Of a stretch of DNA of 64,000 bases, positions 9,259 through 19,052 are shown piece by piece. Made by a program: the position numbers and the translations under genes. The notes under the pieces were generated by a model. The model was not told the DNA's origin. It was given only the letters and a program-made list of their open reading frames with translations, and did no database searches. The stretch is from NCBI GenBank assembly GCA_027484985.1, contig JAIXRW010000010.1:84109-148108 (forward strand), in the 5' to 3' direction. The DNA is from Rhodobacter sp. Lineage in GTDB: Bacteria; Pseudomonadota; Alphaproteobacteria; Rhodobacterales; Rhodobacteraceae. Every line of letters begins with the position of its first letter. Position 1 is the first letter of the stretch.

Positions 9259-11250
9259 ATGACGGTGGTCGGGCAGTTTCCGCGGGTTGTGGTGGAAGAC
9301 CCTGATATGGGCATCGTGATGCCCGACGGGTGCCGGTTGTCGGCGCGGGTCTGGATGCCGCGCGATGCGGGCGACGATCCGGTGCCTGCGATCCTTGAAT
9401 ACATCCCCTATCGCAAGCGCGACGGGACCACGCCGCGGGACGAGATGATGCATCCCTACCTTGCCGGTCACGGCTATGCCTGCGTGCGGGTCGATATGCG
9501 CGGCAATGGCGAAAGCGGCGGGGTGATGGAGGATGAATACACCCAGTCCGAGATGGACGATGCGGTTGCGGTGATCGACTGGCTGTCGCGCCAGCCGTGG
9601 TGCAATGGCGCGGTGGGGATGATGGGCAAAAGCTGGGGCGGGTTCAATTGCCTGCAAGCGGCGTTCAACCAGCCGCCCGCGTTGAAGGCGGTGATCTCGG
9701 TCTGCGCGACAACCGACCGCTTTGCCGATGATATCCATTTCAAGGGCGGCTGTCTGCTGGGAGAGAATTTCGGCTGGGGGGCAGTGATGCTGTCTTATTC
9801 CAGCCGTCCGGCGGACCCTGCCTTGCGCGGGGATTGGCGGGCGGACTGGTTGGCGCGGCTGGAGGCCGAGCCTTGGTTGGCGCCGGTCTGGGCCGCGCAT
9901 CAGGCAAAGGATGATTACTGGAAGCATGGGTCGGTGGGGATGGATTATGCCCGCATGACCGTTCCGGTGATGATCTGGGGCGGGTGGGCCGACAATTACA
10001 TGAACACGGTGGACCATCTGGTGCGCAATGTGCCTGCGCCGTGTCAGGGGGTGGTGGGGCCGTGGGTGCATCAATATCCACATACCGCCGTTCCGGGGCC
10101 GCAGGTGGGGTTCTTGCAGCTGAGCTTGCGCTGGTGGGACCGGTGGTTGAAGGGGGCCGAGAACGGGGCCGAGGATGACCCTGCGATGCGGGCCTATATG
10201 ATCCATTCCGCGCCGCCCGATGCGTGCGCGCCGCATCGGGCGGGGCATTGGGTGGCGGAGGCGGCCTGGCCTTCGGCCCGTGTTTCCGGGCGGGTGTTGC
10301 ATCTGTCGCAGGCGGGGTTGGGCGAGGCGGGGCCGTTTTCGGTGGCGGTGAACACGCCGCAGCATCTGGGGATGCAGACGGGCGAGTTCTTTCCGATGGG
10401 GTTGAATGCCGAGATGCCGGGCGACCAGCGGGGCGAAGATGCGCTGTCGGTTTGTTTCGATACCGCACCGCTTAGTGCGGAGCTGGACCTTTTGGGCGCG
10501 GCGCGGCTGCGGTTGCGGCTGTCGAGCGACCAGCCTTTGGGTTTTGTCGTGGTGCGGCTGAATGATGTGGCGCCCGACGGGGCGAGCGTGCGGATCGCGC
10601 ACGGGATGCTGAACCTGTGCCATCGCGACAGCATGGAGCGGCCTGCGCCGATGGTGCCGGGGCAAGAGGTCGAGGTTGAGGTGGTGGTGGACCAGACCGC
10701 CTATCGGCTGGCGGCGGGGCATCGGCTGCGGGTGGCGCTGTCCACGACCTATTGGCCGTTCCTGTGGCCTTCGCCAAAGGCCGCCACGCTGGTGGTGACG
10801 GCGGGGCATCTGGTGTTGCCGGTGCATGAGGGAAGCGCAAACGAATGGGACCCGCCGCCTGCGGAACATGCCCCGCCCGCGCCGCTGCGCGAGATAAGGG
10901 CGCCACGGGCGAGGCGGGTGATCGAAGAGGATATGCTGGCAGGCACGCGGACGCTGGTGGTGGAAACCGACGAAGGGGTGTTCGAGAACATGGCCCACGG
11001 GTTGGTGATGGAAGAAAGCCTGACAGAGCGGTGGGAGATCACGCCCGACGATCCGTTGTCGGCCAAGGCGACGCATGTGTGGGAACAGCGCCGGTCGCGG
11101 GGCGATTGGGCGGTGCGGACGCGAGCCGAGGCCGAGATGACGGCAAGCGAAACCCATCTGCGGATGCGGGCGCGGTTGCAGGCGTGGGAGGGCGAGGTGC
11201 TGGTGTTCGAGCGCGACTGGGATGACGCGGTGCCGCGCCAGTTCGTCTGA
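9259..11250 (+). CDS. CocE/NonD family hydrolase (peptidase S15-like)
   Basis: This 663-aa protein has an N-terminal alpha/beta-hydrolase domain with the nucleophile Ser125 in G-K-S-W-G-G and a C-terminal jelly-roll domain of the X-Pro dipeptidyl-peptidase (PepX_C) type. This is the CocE/NonD arrangement, known for ester hydrolysis and Xaa-Pro dipeptidase activity. The ATG at 9259 is preceded by a GGGGGG-containing ribosome site. A longer open frame to 9079 overlaps the promoter region of betC and is not convincing. It sits 113 nt before a peptide-type ABC importer, so it may process the imported substrate. It has no signal peptide. Confidence 0.88.
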   Translation: MTVVGQFPRVVVEDPDMGIVMPDGCRLSARVWMPRDAGDDPVPAILEYIPYRKRDGTTPRDEMMHPYLAGHGYACVRVDMRGNGESGGVMEDEYTQSEMDDAVAVIDWLSRQPWCNGAVGMMGKSWGGFNCLQAAFNQPPALKAVISVCATTDRFADDIHFKGGCLLGENFGWGAVMLSYSSRPADPALRGDWRADWLARLEAEPWLAPVWAAHQAKDDYWKHGSVGMDYARMTVPVMIWGGWADNYMNTVDHLVRNVPAPCQGVVGPWVHQYPHTAVPGPQVGFLQLSLRWWDRWLKGAENGAEDDPAMRAYMIHSAPPDACAPHRAGHWVAEAAWPSARVSGRVLHLSQAGLGEAGPFSVAVNTPQHLGMQTGEFFPMGLNAEMPGDQRGEDALSVCFDTAPLSAELDLLGAARLRLRLSSDQPLGFVVVRLNDVAPDGASVRIAHGMLNLCHRDSMERPAPMVPGQEVEVEVVVDQTAYRLAAGHRLRVALSTTYWPFLWPSPKAATLVVTAGHLVLPVHEGSANEWDPPPAEHAPPAPLREIRAPRARRVIEEDMLAGTRTLVVETDEGVFENMAHGLVMEESLTERWEITPDDPLSAKATHVWEQRRSRGDWAVRTRAEAEMTASETHLRMRARLQAWEGEVLVFERDWDDAVPRQFV

Positions 11251-11363
11251 AAGAATAGGGCCACGGAAAAAGGTTTTGCCCGCCGTGTGATTCCCGCGTT
11301 ACTGATTAGGCAATCAACAAAAAGCCCGCAAAGACGGGAAGCCACCAAAAGGGAGACGAGGAC

Positions 11364-12953
11364 ATGAACGACGAACTTCATTACATCGTGAAACGCGCCG
11401 CGAAGGGGCTGATGAGCCGCCGCGAGTTTATGGGCCGCGCCTCGGCCTTGGGTGTTTCGGCGGTGATGGCCAATGCGCTGCTGGCATCGGCGGTGCGGGC
11501 GGAAGAGCCGGTCAAGGGCGGCGTGCTGCGGGCGGGCATGGCGGGGGGGGAATCGACCAACTCGCTTGATCCGGCGCTGGCGGCTTCGGAAGTGCCGTTC
11601 ATGGTGAACATGATCTGGGGCGAGATGCTGGTCGATGTGACGCCCAAGGGCGAGATCGATTACCGTCTGGCCGAAGAGATCAGCTCGAACGCGGATGCGA
11701 CCGAGTGGAAGTTCAAGATCAGGAAGGGCGTGGAATTCCACAACGGCCAGACCGTGACGGCCGAGGATGTGGTGGCCACGCTGAAGCGCCACACGGATGA
11801 AAAGGCGCAGTCGGGTGCGCTGGGCATCGTGCAGGGCATTTCCGAGATGATCGCCGAAGGTGACATGGTCACGCTGAAGCTGGCTTCGGGCAATGCGGAC
11901 CTGCCGTTCCTGATGGGCGATTATCACCTGATCATCCAGCCCGGTGGCGGGGTGGACAACCCCGCGGCGGGCATCGGCGCGGGCCCCTACAAGGTGGTGG
12001 ATAACGAACCCGGCGTGCGCCACACCTTTGAGAAATTCGCCAATTACTGGGACCCATCGATCGGCCATGCCGATCAGGTCGAAATTCTGGTCATCAACGA
12101 CAACAACCTGCGGACGGCGGCGTTGCAGGCGGGTCAGGTCCATATGATCAACCGCGTCGATCCCAAGATCGTCGAATTGCTGAAAGGCGTGCCGGGCATC
12201 AGCGTCGAGGCGGTGGCGGGGCGTGGACATTACGTGTTCATCATGCATTGCGACAAGGCGCCCTTTGACAACAACGATCTGCGGATGGCGCTGAAACTGG
12301 CGATCAACCGCGAGGAGATGGTTGAAAAGATCCTTGGCGGGTTGGGCACGGTCGGCAACGATTTCCCGATCAACGCGGCCTATCCGCTGTTTGACGACAC
12401 GATCGAGCAGCGCAAATACGACCCTGCGGCGGCGGCCGAGCTTTACAAGAAATCGGGGCATGACGGGTCGCCCATCGTGCTGCGCACAGCGCCCGGCGCC
12501 TTCCCCGGTGCGGTGGAAGCGGCGCAACTGTTCCAGCAATCGGCCGCTGCGGCGGGTATTCCGCTGGAAGTGAAGGTCGAGCCCGATGACGGCTATTGGT
12601 CGGATGTGTGGAACGTGCAGCCGTTCTGCGCCAGCTATTGGGGTGGCCGCCCCGTGCAAGACCAGATGTATTCGACGGCCTATCTTTCGACCGCCGACTG
12701 GAACGACACCAAGTTCAAGAACGCCGAGTTCGACGAATTGCTGCTGAAGGCGCGGGCCGAACTGGATGCGACCAAGCGCAAGGAAGAATATTCCAAGATG
12801 GCGCATATCCTGCGTGACGAAGGCGGCCTGATCCTGCCGATGTTCAACGACTTTGTCGAAGCCAAGCGCGCCGAAGTGGGCGGCTGGGTGCAGGACCCGA
12901 ATGGCGAGCTGATGAACGGCCGTGCGCTGGTCAAATGCTGGCTGACGGCTTGA
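11364..12953 (+). CDS. ABC transporter substrate-binding protein, peptide type (family 5)
   Basis: This 529-aa SBP_bac_5 protein has an N-terminal twin-arginine signal, S-R-R-E-F-M at residues 18-23, followed by an Ala-rich hydrophobic segment and a likely cleavage after A-V-R-A near residue 46. The family binds di- and oligopeptides, nickel or other polar compounds in the periplasm. GGAGACGAGG precedes the ATG. The upstream 113 nt carry a small inverted repeat (GCCCGcaaagaCGGG) and are AT-richer, the probable promoter of the importer operon. The substrate cannot be deduced; neighbouring hydrolases suggest an amide, ester or phosphoester. Confidence 0.92.
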   Translation: MNDELHYIVKRAAKGLMSRREFMGRASALGVSAVMANALLASAVRAEEPVKGGVLRAGMAGGESTNSLDPALAASEVPFMVNMIWGEMLVDVTPKGEIDYRLAEEISSNADATEWKFKIRKGVEFHNGQTVTAEDVVATLKRHTDEKAQSGALGIVQGISEMIAEGDMVTLKLASGNADLPFLMGDYHLIIQPGGGVDNPAAGIGAGPYKVVDNEPGVRHTFEKFANYWDPSIGHADQVEILVINDNNLRTAALQAGQVHMINRVDPKIVELLKGVPGISVEAVAGRGHYVFIMHCDKAPFDNNDLRMALKLAINREEMVEKILGGLGTVGNDFPINAAYPLFDDTIEQRKYDPAAAAELYKKSGHDGSPIVLRTAPGAFPGAVEAAQLFQQSAAAAGIPLEVKVEPDDGYWSDVWNVQPFCASYWGGRPVQDQMYSTAYLSTADWNDTKFKNAEFDELLLKARAELDATKRKEEYSKMAHILRDEGGLILPMFNDFVEAKRAEVGGWVQDPNGELMNGRALVKCWLTA

Positions 12954-12969
12954 TCGGGCGCAAAGCAAA

Positions 12970-13926
12970 GTGCACCCGATCTTGAGACTGGTGGTCCAGC
13001 GCATTGCGCTGGGCCTGCTTTTGCTGCTGGCGGTTTCGGTGCTGATCTATGCCGGAACCGAGGCGCTGCCGGGTGATGTGGCGCAAGCCATCCTTGGCCA
13101 ATCGGCCACGCCCGAGGCGCTGGCCAACCTGCGCGAGGCGCTGGGGCTGAACCAGCCCGGCTATGTGCGCTATTTCAACTGGCTGGGCGGCGTGCTGACG
13201 GGGGATTTCGGCAAGGCGCTGACCAACGGGCAGGATATCGGGCAGGCCATCGCGCAGCGGCTGGGCAATACGCTGTTCCTTGCCGGTTGTGCGGCGGCGA
13301 TTTCGGTGCCTTTGGCGGTGGGGCTGGGGCTGGTGGCGGCGCGTTATAACGGGCGCTGGCCGGACAAGGTGATTTCGGGGATCACGCTTTCGACGATCAG
13401 CCTGCCCGAATTCGTGGCGGCCTATTTCGTGATCTACCTGCTGACGCAGGTTTTTCCGATCTTTCAGCCGGTGGCCATGGTGTTTCCGGGCATGGGGTTC
13501 TGGGAAAAATTGCAGGCGGTGGCCTTGCCCGTGCTGGTGCTGGTGCTGGTGGTGCTGGCCCATATGATGCGGATGACGCGGGCCGCCATTCTGAACGTGA
13601 TGCAATCGGCCTATATCGAAACGGCCGAGTTGAAGGGCCTGTCACCCATGCGGGTGATCTGGCGCCATGCGCTGCCCAATGCGGTAGCCCCGATCATTTC
13701 GGTCGTGGTGATCAACCTTGCCTATCTGGTGGTGGGGGTTGTCGTGGTCGAGGTTGTGTTCGGCTATAACGCGCTGGGGCAATATCTGGTGGACCATGTG
13801 GCCAAGCGCGATCTGCCGGTGGTGCAGGCGGTGGGGCTGATCTTTGCCGCCGTCTATATCGGGCTGAACATTCTGGCCGATGTGCTGTCGATCATCGCCA
13901 ATCCGCGGCTGAGGCATCCGAAATGA
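12970..13926 (+). CDS. ABC transporter permease (DppB type)
   Basis: This 318-aa inner-membrane permease has about six hydrophobic segments and the E-A-A-like coupling loop with Y-I-E-T-A-E-L-K-G at about residues 216-224. The GTG start lies 16 nt after the binding-protein stop. The short N-terminus ending in a first transmembrane segment, followed by a periplasmic loop with L-P-G-D, fits DppB/OppB. Its stop overlaps the start of the second permease (ATGA). Confidence 0.92.
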   Translation: MHPILRLVVQRIALGLLLLLAVSVLIYAGTEALPGDVAQAILGQSATPEALANLREALGLNQPGYVRYFNWLGGVLTGDFGKALTNGQDIGQAIAQRLGNTLFLAGCAAAISVPLAVGLGLVAARYNGRWPDKVISGITLSTISLPEFVAAYFVIYLLTQVFPIFQPVAMVFPGMGFWEKLQAVALPVLVLVLVVLAHMMRMTRAAILNVMQSAYIETAELKGLSPMRVIWRHALPNAVAPIISVVVINLAYLVVGVVVVEVVFGYNALGQYLVDHVAKRDLPVVQAVGLIFAAVYIGLNILADVLSIIANPRLRHPK

Positions 13927-14741
13927 GGCGTATTCCCCTTTCTGCCCTGATCGGGCTGGTGCTGACCGGTCTGTTCCTGTTCGCGGCGATCTTTGCCGAT
14001 TTCATTGCGCCCTATCCGCTGGACGCGGTGCTGGGCAAGGTGTGGGAGCCGCCCTCGGCCCAATTCTGGCTGGGCACCGATACGATCGGGCGCGATATTT
14101 TCAGCCGGCTTATCTATGGCGGGCAGATCACCATTTTCGTGGCGCTGGCGTCATCGCTGCTGTCCTTTGGGCTGGGGTCGTTCCTCGGGTTCCTTGCGGC
14201 GGTCAGGGGCGGGTGGGTCGATCAGGGGCTAAGCCGTCTGGTCGATCTGGTCATGGCGATTCCGACGCTGATCGTGGCGCTGGTGGTGCTGTCGGTGCTG
14301 CCGATCAACCTGACGGTGTTGATCCTGATCATGGGGCTGCTGGATTCGACGCGGGTGTTCCGGCTTGCGCGTGCGGTGGCGATGGATATCGCGGTGATGG
14401 ATTATGTCGAAGCGGCGCGGTTGCGCGGCGAGGGGCAGGTGTGGGTGATCTTCCGCGAGATTTTGCCCAATGCGCTGTCGCCTTTGGTGGCAGAATTCGG
14501 GCTGCGGTTCATCTTTGCGGTTCTGTTCATTTCGACCCTGTCCTTTCTGGGGCTGGGGATTCAGCCCCCCTTGGCCGATTGGGGCGGGATGGTGAAGGAA
14601 AACAAGGACGGGCTGGTTTACGGCAAAGCGGCGGCGCTGATGCCCGCGCTGGCCATCGCGCTGCTGGCGATTTCGGTGAACCTTGTGGCCGATTGGGTGC
14701 TGAGCCGCACTTCCAGCCTGAAAGGGGGGCGCGGTGCCTGA
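13923..14741 (+). CDS. ABC transporter permease (DppC type)
   Basis: This 272-aa second permease of the importer begins with one transmembrane segment. It contains the L-G-T-D-T-I-G-R-D-I-F-S-R signature of DppC-type proteins and has the coupling loop D-Y-V-E-A-A-R-L-R-G near residue 163. Start and stop overlap both neighbours (ATGA at 13923, 8 nt at 14734), so the importer subunits are translationally coupled. Confidence 0.93.
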   Translation: MRRIPLSALIGLVLTGLFLFAAIFADFIAPYPLDAVLGKVWEPPSAQFWLGTDTIGRDIFSRLIYGGQITIFVALASSLLSFGLGSFLGFLAAVRGGWVDQGLSRLVDLVMAIPTLIVALVVLSVLPINLTVLILIMGLLDSTRVFRLARAVAMDIAVMDYVEAARLRGEGQVWVIFREILPNALSPLVAEFGLRFIFAVLFISTLSFLGLGIQPPLADWGGMVKENKDGLVYGKAAALMPALAIALLAISVNLVADWVLSRTSSLKGGRGA

Positions 14742-16365
14742 GTTGCTTGAGATCAAGAACCTGCGGATCGAGGCGACAAGCTATCCGCCCGGAGAGCCGC
14801 CGCGCGATGTGGTGCTGGTGGATGATGTGTCGGTTTCGGTCGCCAAGGGGCGGGTGCTGGGGCTGATCGGGGAATCGGGGGCGGGCAAATCGACCATCGG
14901 GCTGTCGGCCATGGCTTATGGCCGTGGCGGGGTGCGGCTGACGGGGGGCGAGGTCTGGCTGAACGGGCGCGACCTGCGGGCGCTGGGGGCGGGCGATCTG
15001 CGCGCCTTGCGCGGGCGCGAGGTGACGTATGTGGCGCAATCTGCCGCCGCCGCCTTTAACCCCGCGCAACGGCTGATCGAGCAGGTGATCGAAACCAGCC
15101 TGACCCATGGGCTGATGGGGCGCACAGAAGCCGAGGCGCGGGCGGTGGACCTGTTCCGCAAGCTGGGGCTGCCGAACCCCGAGACGTTCGGCAACCGCTA
15201 TCCGCACCAGGTATCGGGCGGGCAGTTGCAGCGGGCGATGACGGCGATGGCGCTGTGCCCCAAGCCCGACCTTGTGATCTTTGACGAACCCACGACCGCG
15301 CTGGATGTGACGACGCAGATCGACGTGCTGGCCGCGATCAAGGAAGCGATCCGCGATACCGGCGTTGCGGCGCTGTATATCACCCATGATCTGGCCGTGG
15401 TGGCGCAGGTGGCCGATGATATTCTGGTGCTGCGGCACGGGAAAAAGGTGGAATACGGCACGACCGCCGAGATCATCACCGCGCCGAAAGAAGCCTATAC
15501 GCAGGCGCTGGTATCGGTGCGCGGGATCGATCATGTGGAAAAGGCGCCTGCCCCGTCGGTCCTGTCGATTCAGGGGGTGACGGCGCGCTATCGGGGCACG
15601 CATTTCGACGTGCTGAAGAATGTGACGCTGGACCTGCCCGCAGGGCAAACGCTGGCGGTGGTGGGTGAAAGCGGTTCGGGCAAATCGACGCTGGCCCGCG
15701 CGATCACGGGGCTGTTGCCGCCCGCGCGGGGCCGCATCGTGTTTGGCGGGCGCGAGCTTTCGCCCGCGCTGGAAAGCCGGACGAAGGACGATCTGCGCGA
15801 ATTGCAGATGATCTACCAGATGGCCGATGTGGCGATGAACCCGCGCCAGACGGTGGGCACGATCATCGGGCGACCGCTTGAGTTCTATTTCGGCCTGAAG
15901 GGCGAGGCAAAGCGGAAACGGGTGCAGGAACTGCTTGACCAGATCGAGATGGGCAAGGGTTATATCGACCGCTACCCCGCCGAATTGTCGGGTGGGCAGA
16001 AGCAGCGGGTCTGCATCGCGCGGGCCTTGGCGGCGAAGCCCAAGCTGATCATCTGCGACGAGGTGACATCCGCGCTGGACCCGCTGGTGGCGGATGGCAT
16101 CCTGAAGCTGCTGCTCAATCTGCAAGCGCAGGAACATGTGGCCTATCTGTTCATCACCCATGATCTTGCCACGGTAAAGGCCATCGCCGACCGGATCGCG
16201 GTGATGTATCGCGGCGAAGTGGTGCGTTACGGCACCAAGACCGATGTGCTGACGCCACCCTTTGACGATTACACCGATCTTCTTTTGTCCTCGGTGCCGG
16301 AAATGGAACTGGGCTGGCTGGAGAATGTGCTGGCGCATCGCAAGATGGAAAGCGCGGGGAACTGA
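14734..16365 (+). CDS. Fused dipeptide ABC transporter ATP-binding protein
   Basis: This 543-aa protein contains two complete nucleotide-binding domains, equivalent to DppD and DppF joined. Walker A motifs are G-E-S-G-A-G-K-S-T near residue 45 and G-E-S-G-S-G-K-S-T near residue 310. Both domains have a signature (V-S-G-G-Q and L-S-G-G-Q) and Walker B (I-F-D-E-P and I-C-D-E-V). The second Walker B ends in D-E-V rather than D-E-P, a small deviation. The GTG start overlaps the permease and has AAAGGGGGG upstream. It energises the importer from the cytoplasm. Confidence 0.93.
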   Translation: MPELLEIKNLRIEATSYPPGEPPRDVVLVDDVSVSVAKGRVLGLIGESGAGKSTIGLSAMAYGRGGVRLTGGEVWLNGRDLRALGAGDLRALRGREVTYVAQSAAAAFNPAQRLIEQVIETSLTHGLMGRTEAEARAVDLFRKLGLPNPETFGNRYPHQVSGGQLQRAMTAMALCPKPDLVIFDEPTTALDVTTQIDVLAAIKEAIRDTGVAALYITHDLAVVAQVADDILVLRHGKKVEYGTTAEIITAPKEAYTQALVSVRGIDHVEKAPAPSVLSIQGVTARYRGTHFDVLKNVTLDLPAGQTLAVVGESGSGKSTLARAITGLLPPARGRIVFGGRELSPALESRTKDDLRELQMIYQMADVAMNPRQTVGTIIGRPLEFYFGLKGEAKRKRVQELLDQIEMGKGYIDRYPAELSGGQKQRVCIARALAAKPKLIICDEVTSALDPLVADGILKLLLNLQAQEHVAYLFITHDLATVKAIADRIAVMYRGEVVRYGTKTDVLTPPFDDYTDLLLSSVPEMELGWLENVLAHRKMESAGN

Positions 16366-16458
16366 CGGGCCTGACCCTGCGGCTTCATCTTGGCACAAAT
16401 ACTCTCGCCGAAGGCGCAGGGTTGGCCCATGCGGTCCGGCGGACGGAAAGGAACCGAT

Positions 16459-17289
16459 ATGCGAAAACTGTTGCTGATCATCATCGACGGGGTGCCTTAC
16501 CGGAACTGGCGGCGGCTGTTCGGCAACCTTGAGGGTTGGGTGAAAGCGGGCGACGCGCGGGTGTGGCGGATGCGATCGGTGCTGCCTTCGACGAGTGCGA
16601 GTTGTTATGCCTCGATCCACACGGGATTGCCGCCGCAGGTGACGAAGGTGTGGGGCAACGAGGCGGTTCACAAGCTTGATTTCCCCGACATCTTTTCGGC
16701 CGTGGCGGCGGCGGGTGGGCGCACGGGGGCGGTGGCGCATAGTTTCTGGTCAGAGTTTTTCCAACGGGCGCCCTTTGATCTGGTGCGCGACATTGAATAT
16801 GACGAAGAGGCGGGGCCGATCCATCACGGGCGGTTCCACACCATGACGGGCTACGGCAACATCAACCAGATGACGCCGAGCGATGTGGACCTGTTCGCCA
16901 CGCTGACGCGGCTGGCCGAAGTGAAGGGCGTGGATTACGGGATGCTGCATACCTGCACGCTGGACAGTATGGGGCACCGTTTCTACCACGACTGCGAAGA
17001 GATGGATAATGCCTGCCACATGATGGACGCGATGCTGGCCCCCTTTGTGCAGCGCTGGCGGGATGGCGGATACGAGGTGATCGTGACCGCCGATCACGGG
17101 CAGGATGCGCGCGGGCATCACGGTGGCACGGGCGAGTTGCAGCAGGATTTCGCGTTCTACTATTTCGGCGATGCGGACATGCGCAAGGGCGATGCGGTGC
17201 TGGACCAGCTGGCTTTGGCCCCGTCGATCCTGACGCGGATGGGGGTTCCGGTGCCTGCGACGATGAAGGCAGCACCCTTCATGGCGTGA
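16459..17289 (+). CDS. Alkaline-phosphatase-superfamily hydrolase (phosphodiesterase/pyrophosphatase type)
   Basis: This 276-aa protein starts with the metal-binding strand L-L-I-I-I-D-G (Asp10). It has a Ser/Thr nucleophile region (P-S-T-S-A-S-C-Y) and the C-terminal metal motifs T-A-D-H-G-Q-D followed by G-H-H-G-G. This is the nucleotide pyrophosphatase/phosphodiesterase branch of the alkaline phosphatase fold. The ATG at 16459 is supported by AAAGGAA 7 nt upstream; the longer frame from 16390 is not. It follows the ABC operon after 93 nt and could act on the imported compound. There is no signal peptide. Confidence 0.8.
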   Translation: MRKLLLIIIDGVPYRNWRRLFGNLEGWVKAGDARVWRMRSVLPSTSASCYASIHTGLPPQVTKVWGNEAVHKLDFPDIFSAVAAAGGRTGAVAHSFWSEFFQRAPFDLVRDIEYDEEAGPIHHGRFHTMTGYGNINQMTPSDVDLFATLTRLAEVKGVDYGMLHTCTLDSMGHRFYHDCEEMDNACHMMDAMLAPFVQRWRDGGYEVIVTADHGQDARGHHGGTGELQQDFAFYYFGDADMRKGDAVLDQLALAPSILTRMGVPVPATMKAAPFMA

Positions 17290-17291
17290 GA

Positions 17292-17336
17292 GCGGGGGTT
17301 TCACCCCCGCACCCCCAGAGTATTTGGGCAAGGATG
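17292..17336. terminator. Hairpin plus AT box between convergent genes
   Basis: A perfect hairpin GCGGGGG-tttca-CCCCCGC (17292-17310) is followed by a repeat-type box containing GAGTATTTGGGCAAGGATGA. It separates the phosphodiesterase gene (+) from the aldolase gene (-), so it may terminate transcription from one or both sides. A T-run is absent, so factor-independent termination is uncertain. Confidence 0.5.
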
Positions 17337-17340
17337 AAGA

Positions 17341-18090
17341 TCAGGAGGCGTAGGTTGCGCCTTCGTCGTCGAGTATCGCCCTGATTTCGTTCAGGAAATA
17401 GTCGGCGGCGCCGGGATAGGCGTCCCATTCGCGGGCGGTTTTCTCGGCCACTTCTTCGGACAGGTAGCGCAGCGGTTGGCCGGTTTGCAGGGCGCGGATA
17501 TAGGTTTCGGCCGCGCGTTCGAAGTAATAGAGGCTGTTGAAGGTTTCCGCGACTGTCTGGCCCACGATCAGCACGCCGTGGTTGCCCATGATCATGGTGG
17601 TGATCTTTGGATCGCGCAGCAGTTCGGCGCAGCGGGCGGCTTCGTCCTCGAACGCCATGCCGCCATAGTGGTCATCGACGACCTGACGGTTGTGGAACAT
17701 GGCCGAGTTCTGGTCGATGGCGGGAAGGCGGCTGTCGGCAAGGCTGGCCAGAACGGTCGCATGGGTGGAATGGACGTGCATCAGGCAGCGGGCATGGGGC
17801 AGGGCGCGGTGGATGGACCCGTGCAAGCCCCAGGCGGTGGGATCGGGCGCATCGGGGCGGTTCATGGTTTCGGGATCGTTGGCGTCGATCTCGATCAGGC
17901 CCGAGGCTGTCATGCGGGAAAAGTGGCGGCCGTTGGGGTTGATGAGGAAGCGGGTGCCGGTATCGTTGGTGGCGAGCGAGAAGTGGTTGGCGACCGCTTC
18001 GTGCATGTTCAGCCGTGCCGTCCAGCGGAAGGCGGCGGCGAGATCGCATCTTTCTTTCCAATGGGTTAGGTTGGGCAGGGGGGCGTTCAT
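17341..18090 (-). CDS. Class II aldolase/adducin family protein
   Basis: This 249-aa protein of the class II aldolase/adducin fold has the metal-binding histidine pair in M-H-V-H-S-T-H-A-T and a third histidine in G-N-H-G-V-L. Members are zinc-dependent L-fuculose-phosphate-type aldolases, decarboxylases or epimerases. The ATG at 18090 has GGAGA 5 nt upstream and overlaps the stop of the upstream esterase gene (ATGA), so the two are a coupled pair. The substrate is unknown. Confidence 0.88.
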   Translation of the reverse strand: MNAPLPNLTHWKERCDLAAAFRWTARLNMHEAVANHFSLATNDTGTRFLINPNGRHFSRMTASGLIEIDANDPETMNRPDAPDPTAWGLHGSIHRALPHARCLMHVHSTHATVLASLADSRLPAIDQNSAMFHNRQVVDDHYGGMAFEDEAARCAELLRDPKITTMIMGNHGVLIVGQTVAETFNSLYYFERAAETYIRALQTGQPLRYLSEEVAEKTAREWDAYPGAADYFLNEIRAILDDEGATYAS

Positions 18091-19019
18091 GGGCTCTCCG
18101 GGAAGGGCCATTCGCGGTGGGCGAAGGCGGTTATCGTGATGCAGATGCGCGAAAAGCTGTCCTTGGCGCGGGGCACGGTGGCGCGGGCGCGCAGGTAGCC
18201 GTGGACAAGGCCGGTTTCGGTGATCGCATGGGCGCGTCCGCCGGCTGCGGTGATGCGCGCGGCATAGGCGCGGGCATCATCGGCCAGCGGATCGCATTCG
18301 GCGGCGATGGCGAGTGTGGGGGGCAAGCCGTTGAAATCGCTGTCGGAAAGCGGTGCGAAACTGGGGTCGGGCGCGGGTTCGTGGCCGCCGTGGCGGGTGG
18401 CGGCGTAGAACAGGACATCGTCGCGGGTGAGCATGGGGGCTGCTGCGTGAGTGAGGTAGGAGCCTGTATCCCGGTTGCCGCCAAGGCCAGGGTAGATGAG
18501 GATTTGTCCAGTGATTCCAAGGGTTTCGCCACGGGTGGCGTGGCAGACTGCGGCGGCGAGGTTGCCGCCTGCGCTGTCGCCCACAAGGATGAGGGGGTGT
18601 TGCAGGGTGGAAGAGATTTCCCTTGTTGCCGAAAGCGCATCGTCATAGGCGGCCGGATGGGGGTGTTCGGGGCAAAGACGGTAATCGACGGACACGACAT
18701 GGAACCCCGTAACCGCCCGTATTTCCGCGCAAATATCATCGTGGCTGTGCAATCCGCCCACCACGAAGCCGCCGCCGTGGAAATAGACCACCGTGGCCCC
18801 CGCGCCGGGGTAGTGGCGGCAGGGCACGCCGCCAAAGGCGCGGTCGGTCGCGGTGATGCCGGGGGGATAGCCGCGATGGAAGGCGCGGCACATGCGGTCA
18901 TAGATCGCGCGCTGGTCTGCGATGGAAAGCGTTGCGGTATCAGGGGGATAGGCCGCATCCGTGGCGCGGATGAAGGCCTCGGTCGCATCGTCGAGAAGGG
19001 TGGAATAATCGGGTTTCAT
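18087..19019 (-). CDS. Alpha/beta hydrolase, hormone-sensitive-lipase type
   Basis: This 310-aa esterase has the HSL-family oxyanion motif H-G-G-G at residues 81-84, the nucleophile Ser149 in G-D-S-A-G-G, and a C-terminal Asp/His pair (E-C-D-P-L and L-V-H-G-Y). The start at 19019 is preferred; the open frame extends upstream to 19058 without a better ribosome site. It overlaps the aldolase gene. The pair lies convergent to the importer region, so a joint role in the same catabolic route is possible but unproven. Confidence 0.86.
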   Translation of the reverse strand: MKPDYSTLLDDATEAFIRATDAAYPPDTATLSIADQRAIYDRMCRAFHRGYPPGITATDRAFGGVPCRHYPGAGATVVYFHGGGFVVGGLHSHDDICAEIRAVTGFHVVSVDYRLCPEHPHPAAYDDALSATREISSTLQHPLILVGDSAGGNLAAAVCHATRGETLGITGQILIYPGLGGNRDTGSYLTHAAAPMLTRDDVLFYAATRHGGHEPAPDPSFAPLSDSDFNGLPPTLAIAAECDPLADDARAYAARITAAGGRAHAITETGLVHGYLRARATVPRAKDSFSRICITITAFAHREWPFPESP

Positions 19020-19052
19020 GGCGGCAGTCTGGTCTGCGGCCCCGATGCGGGC

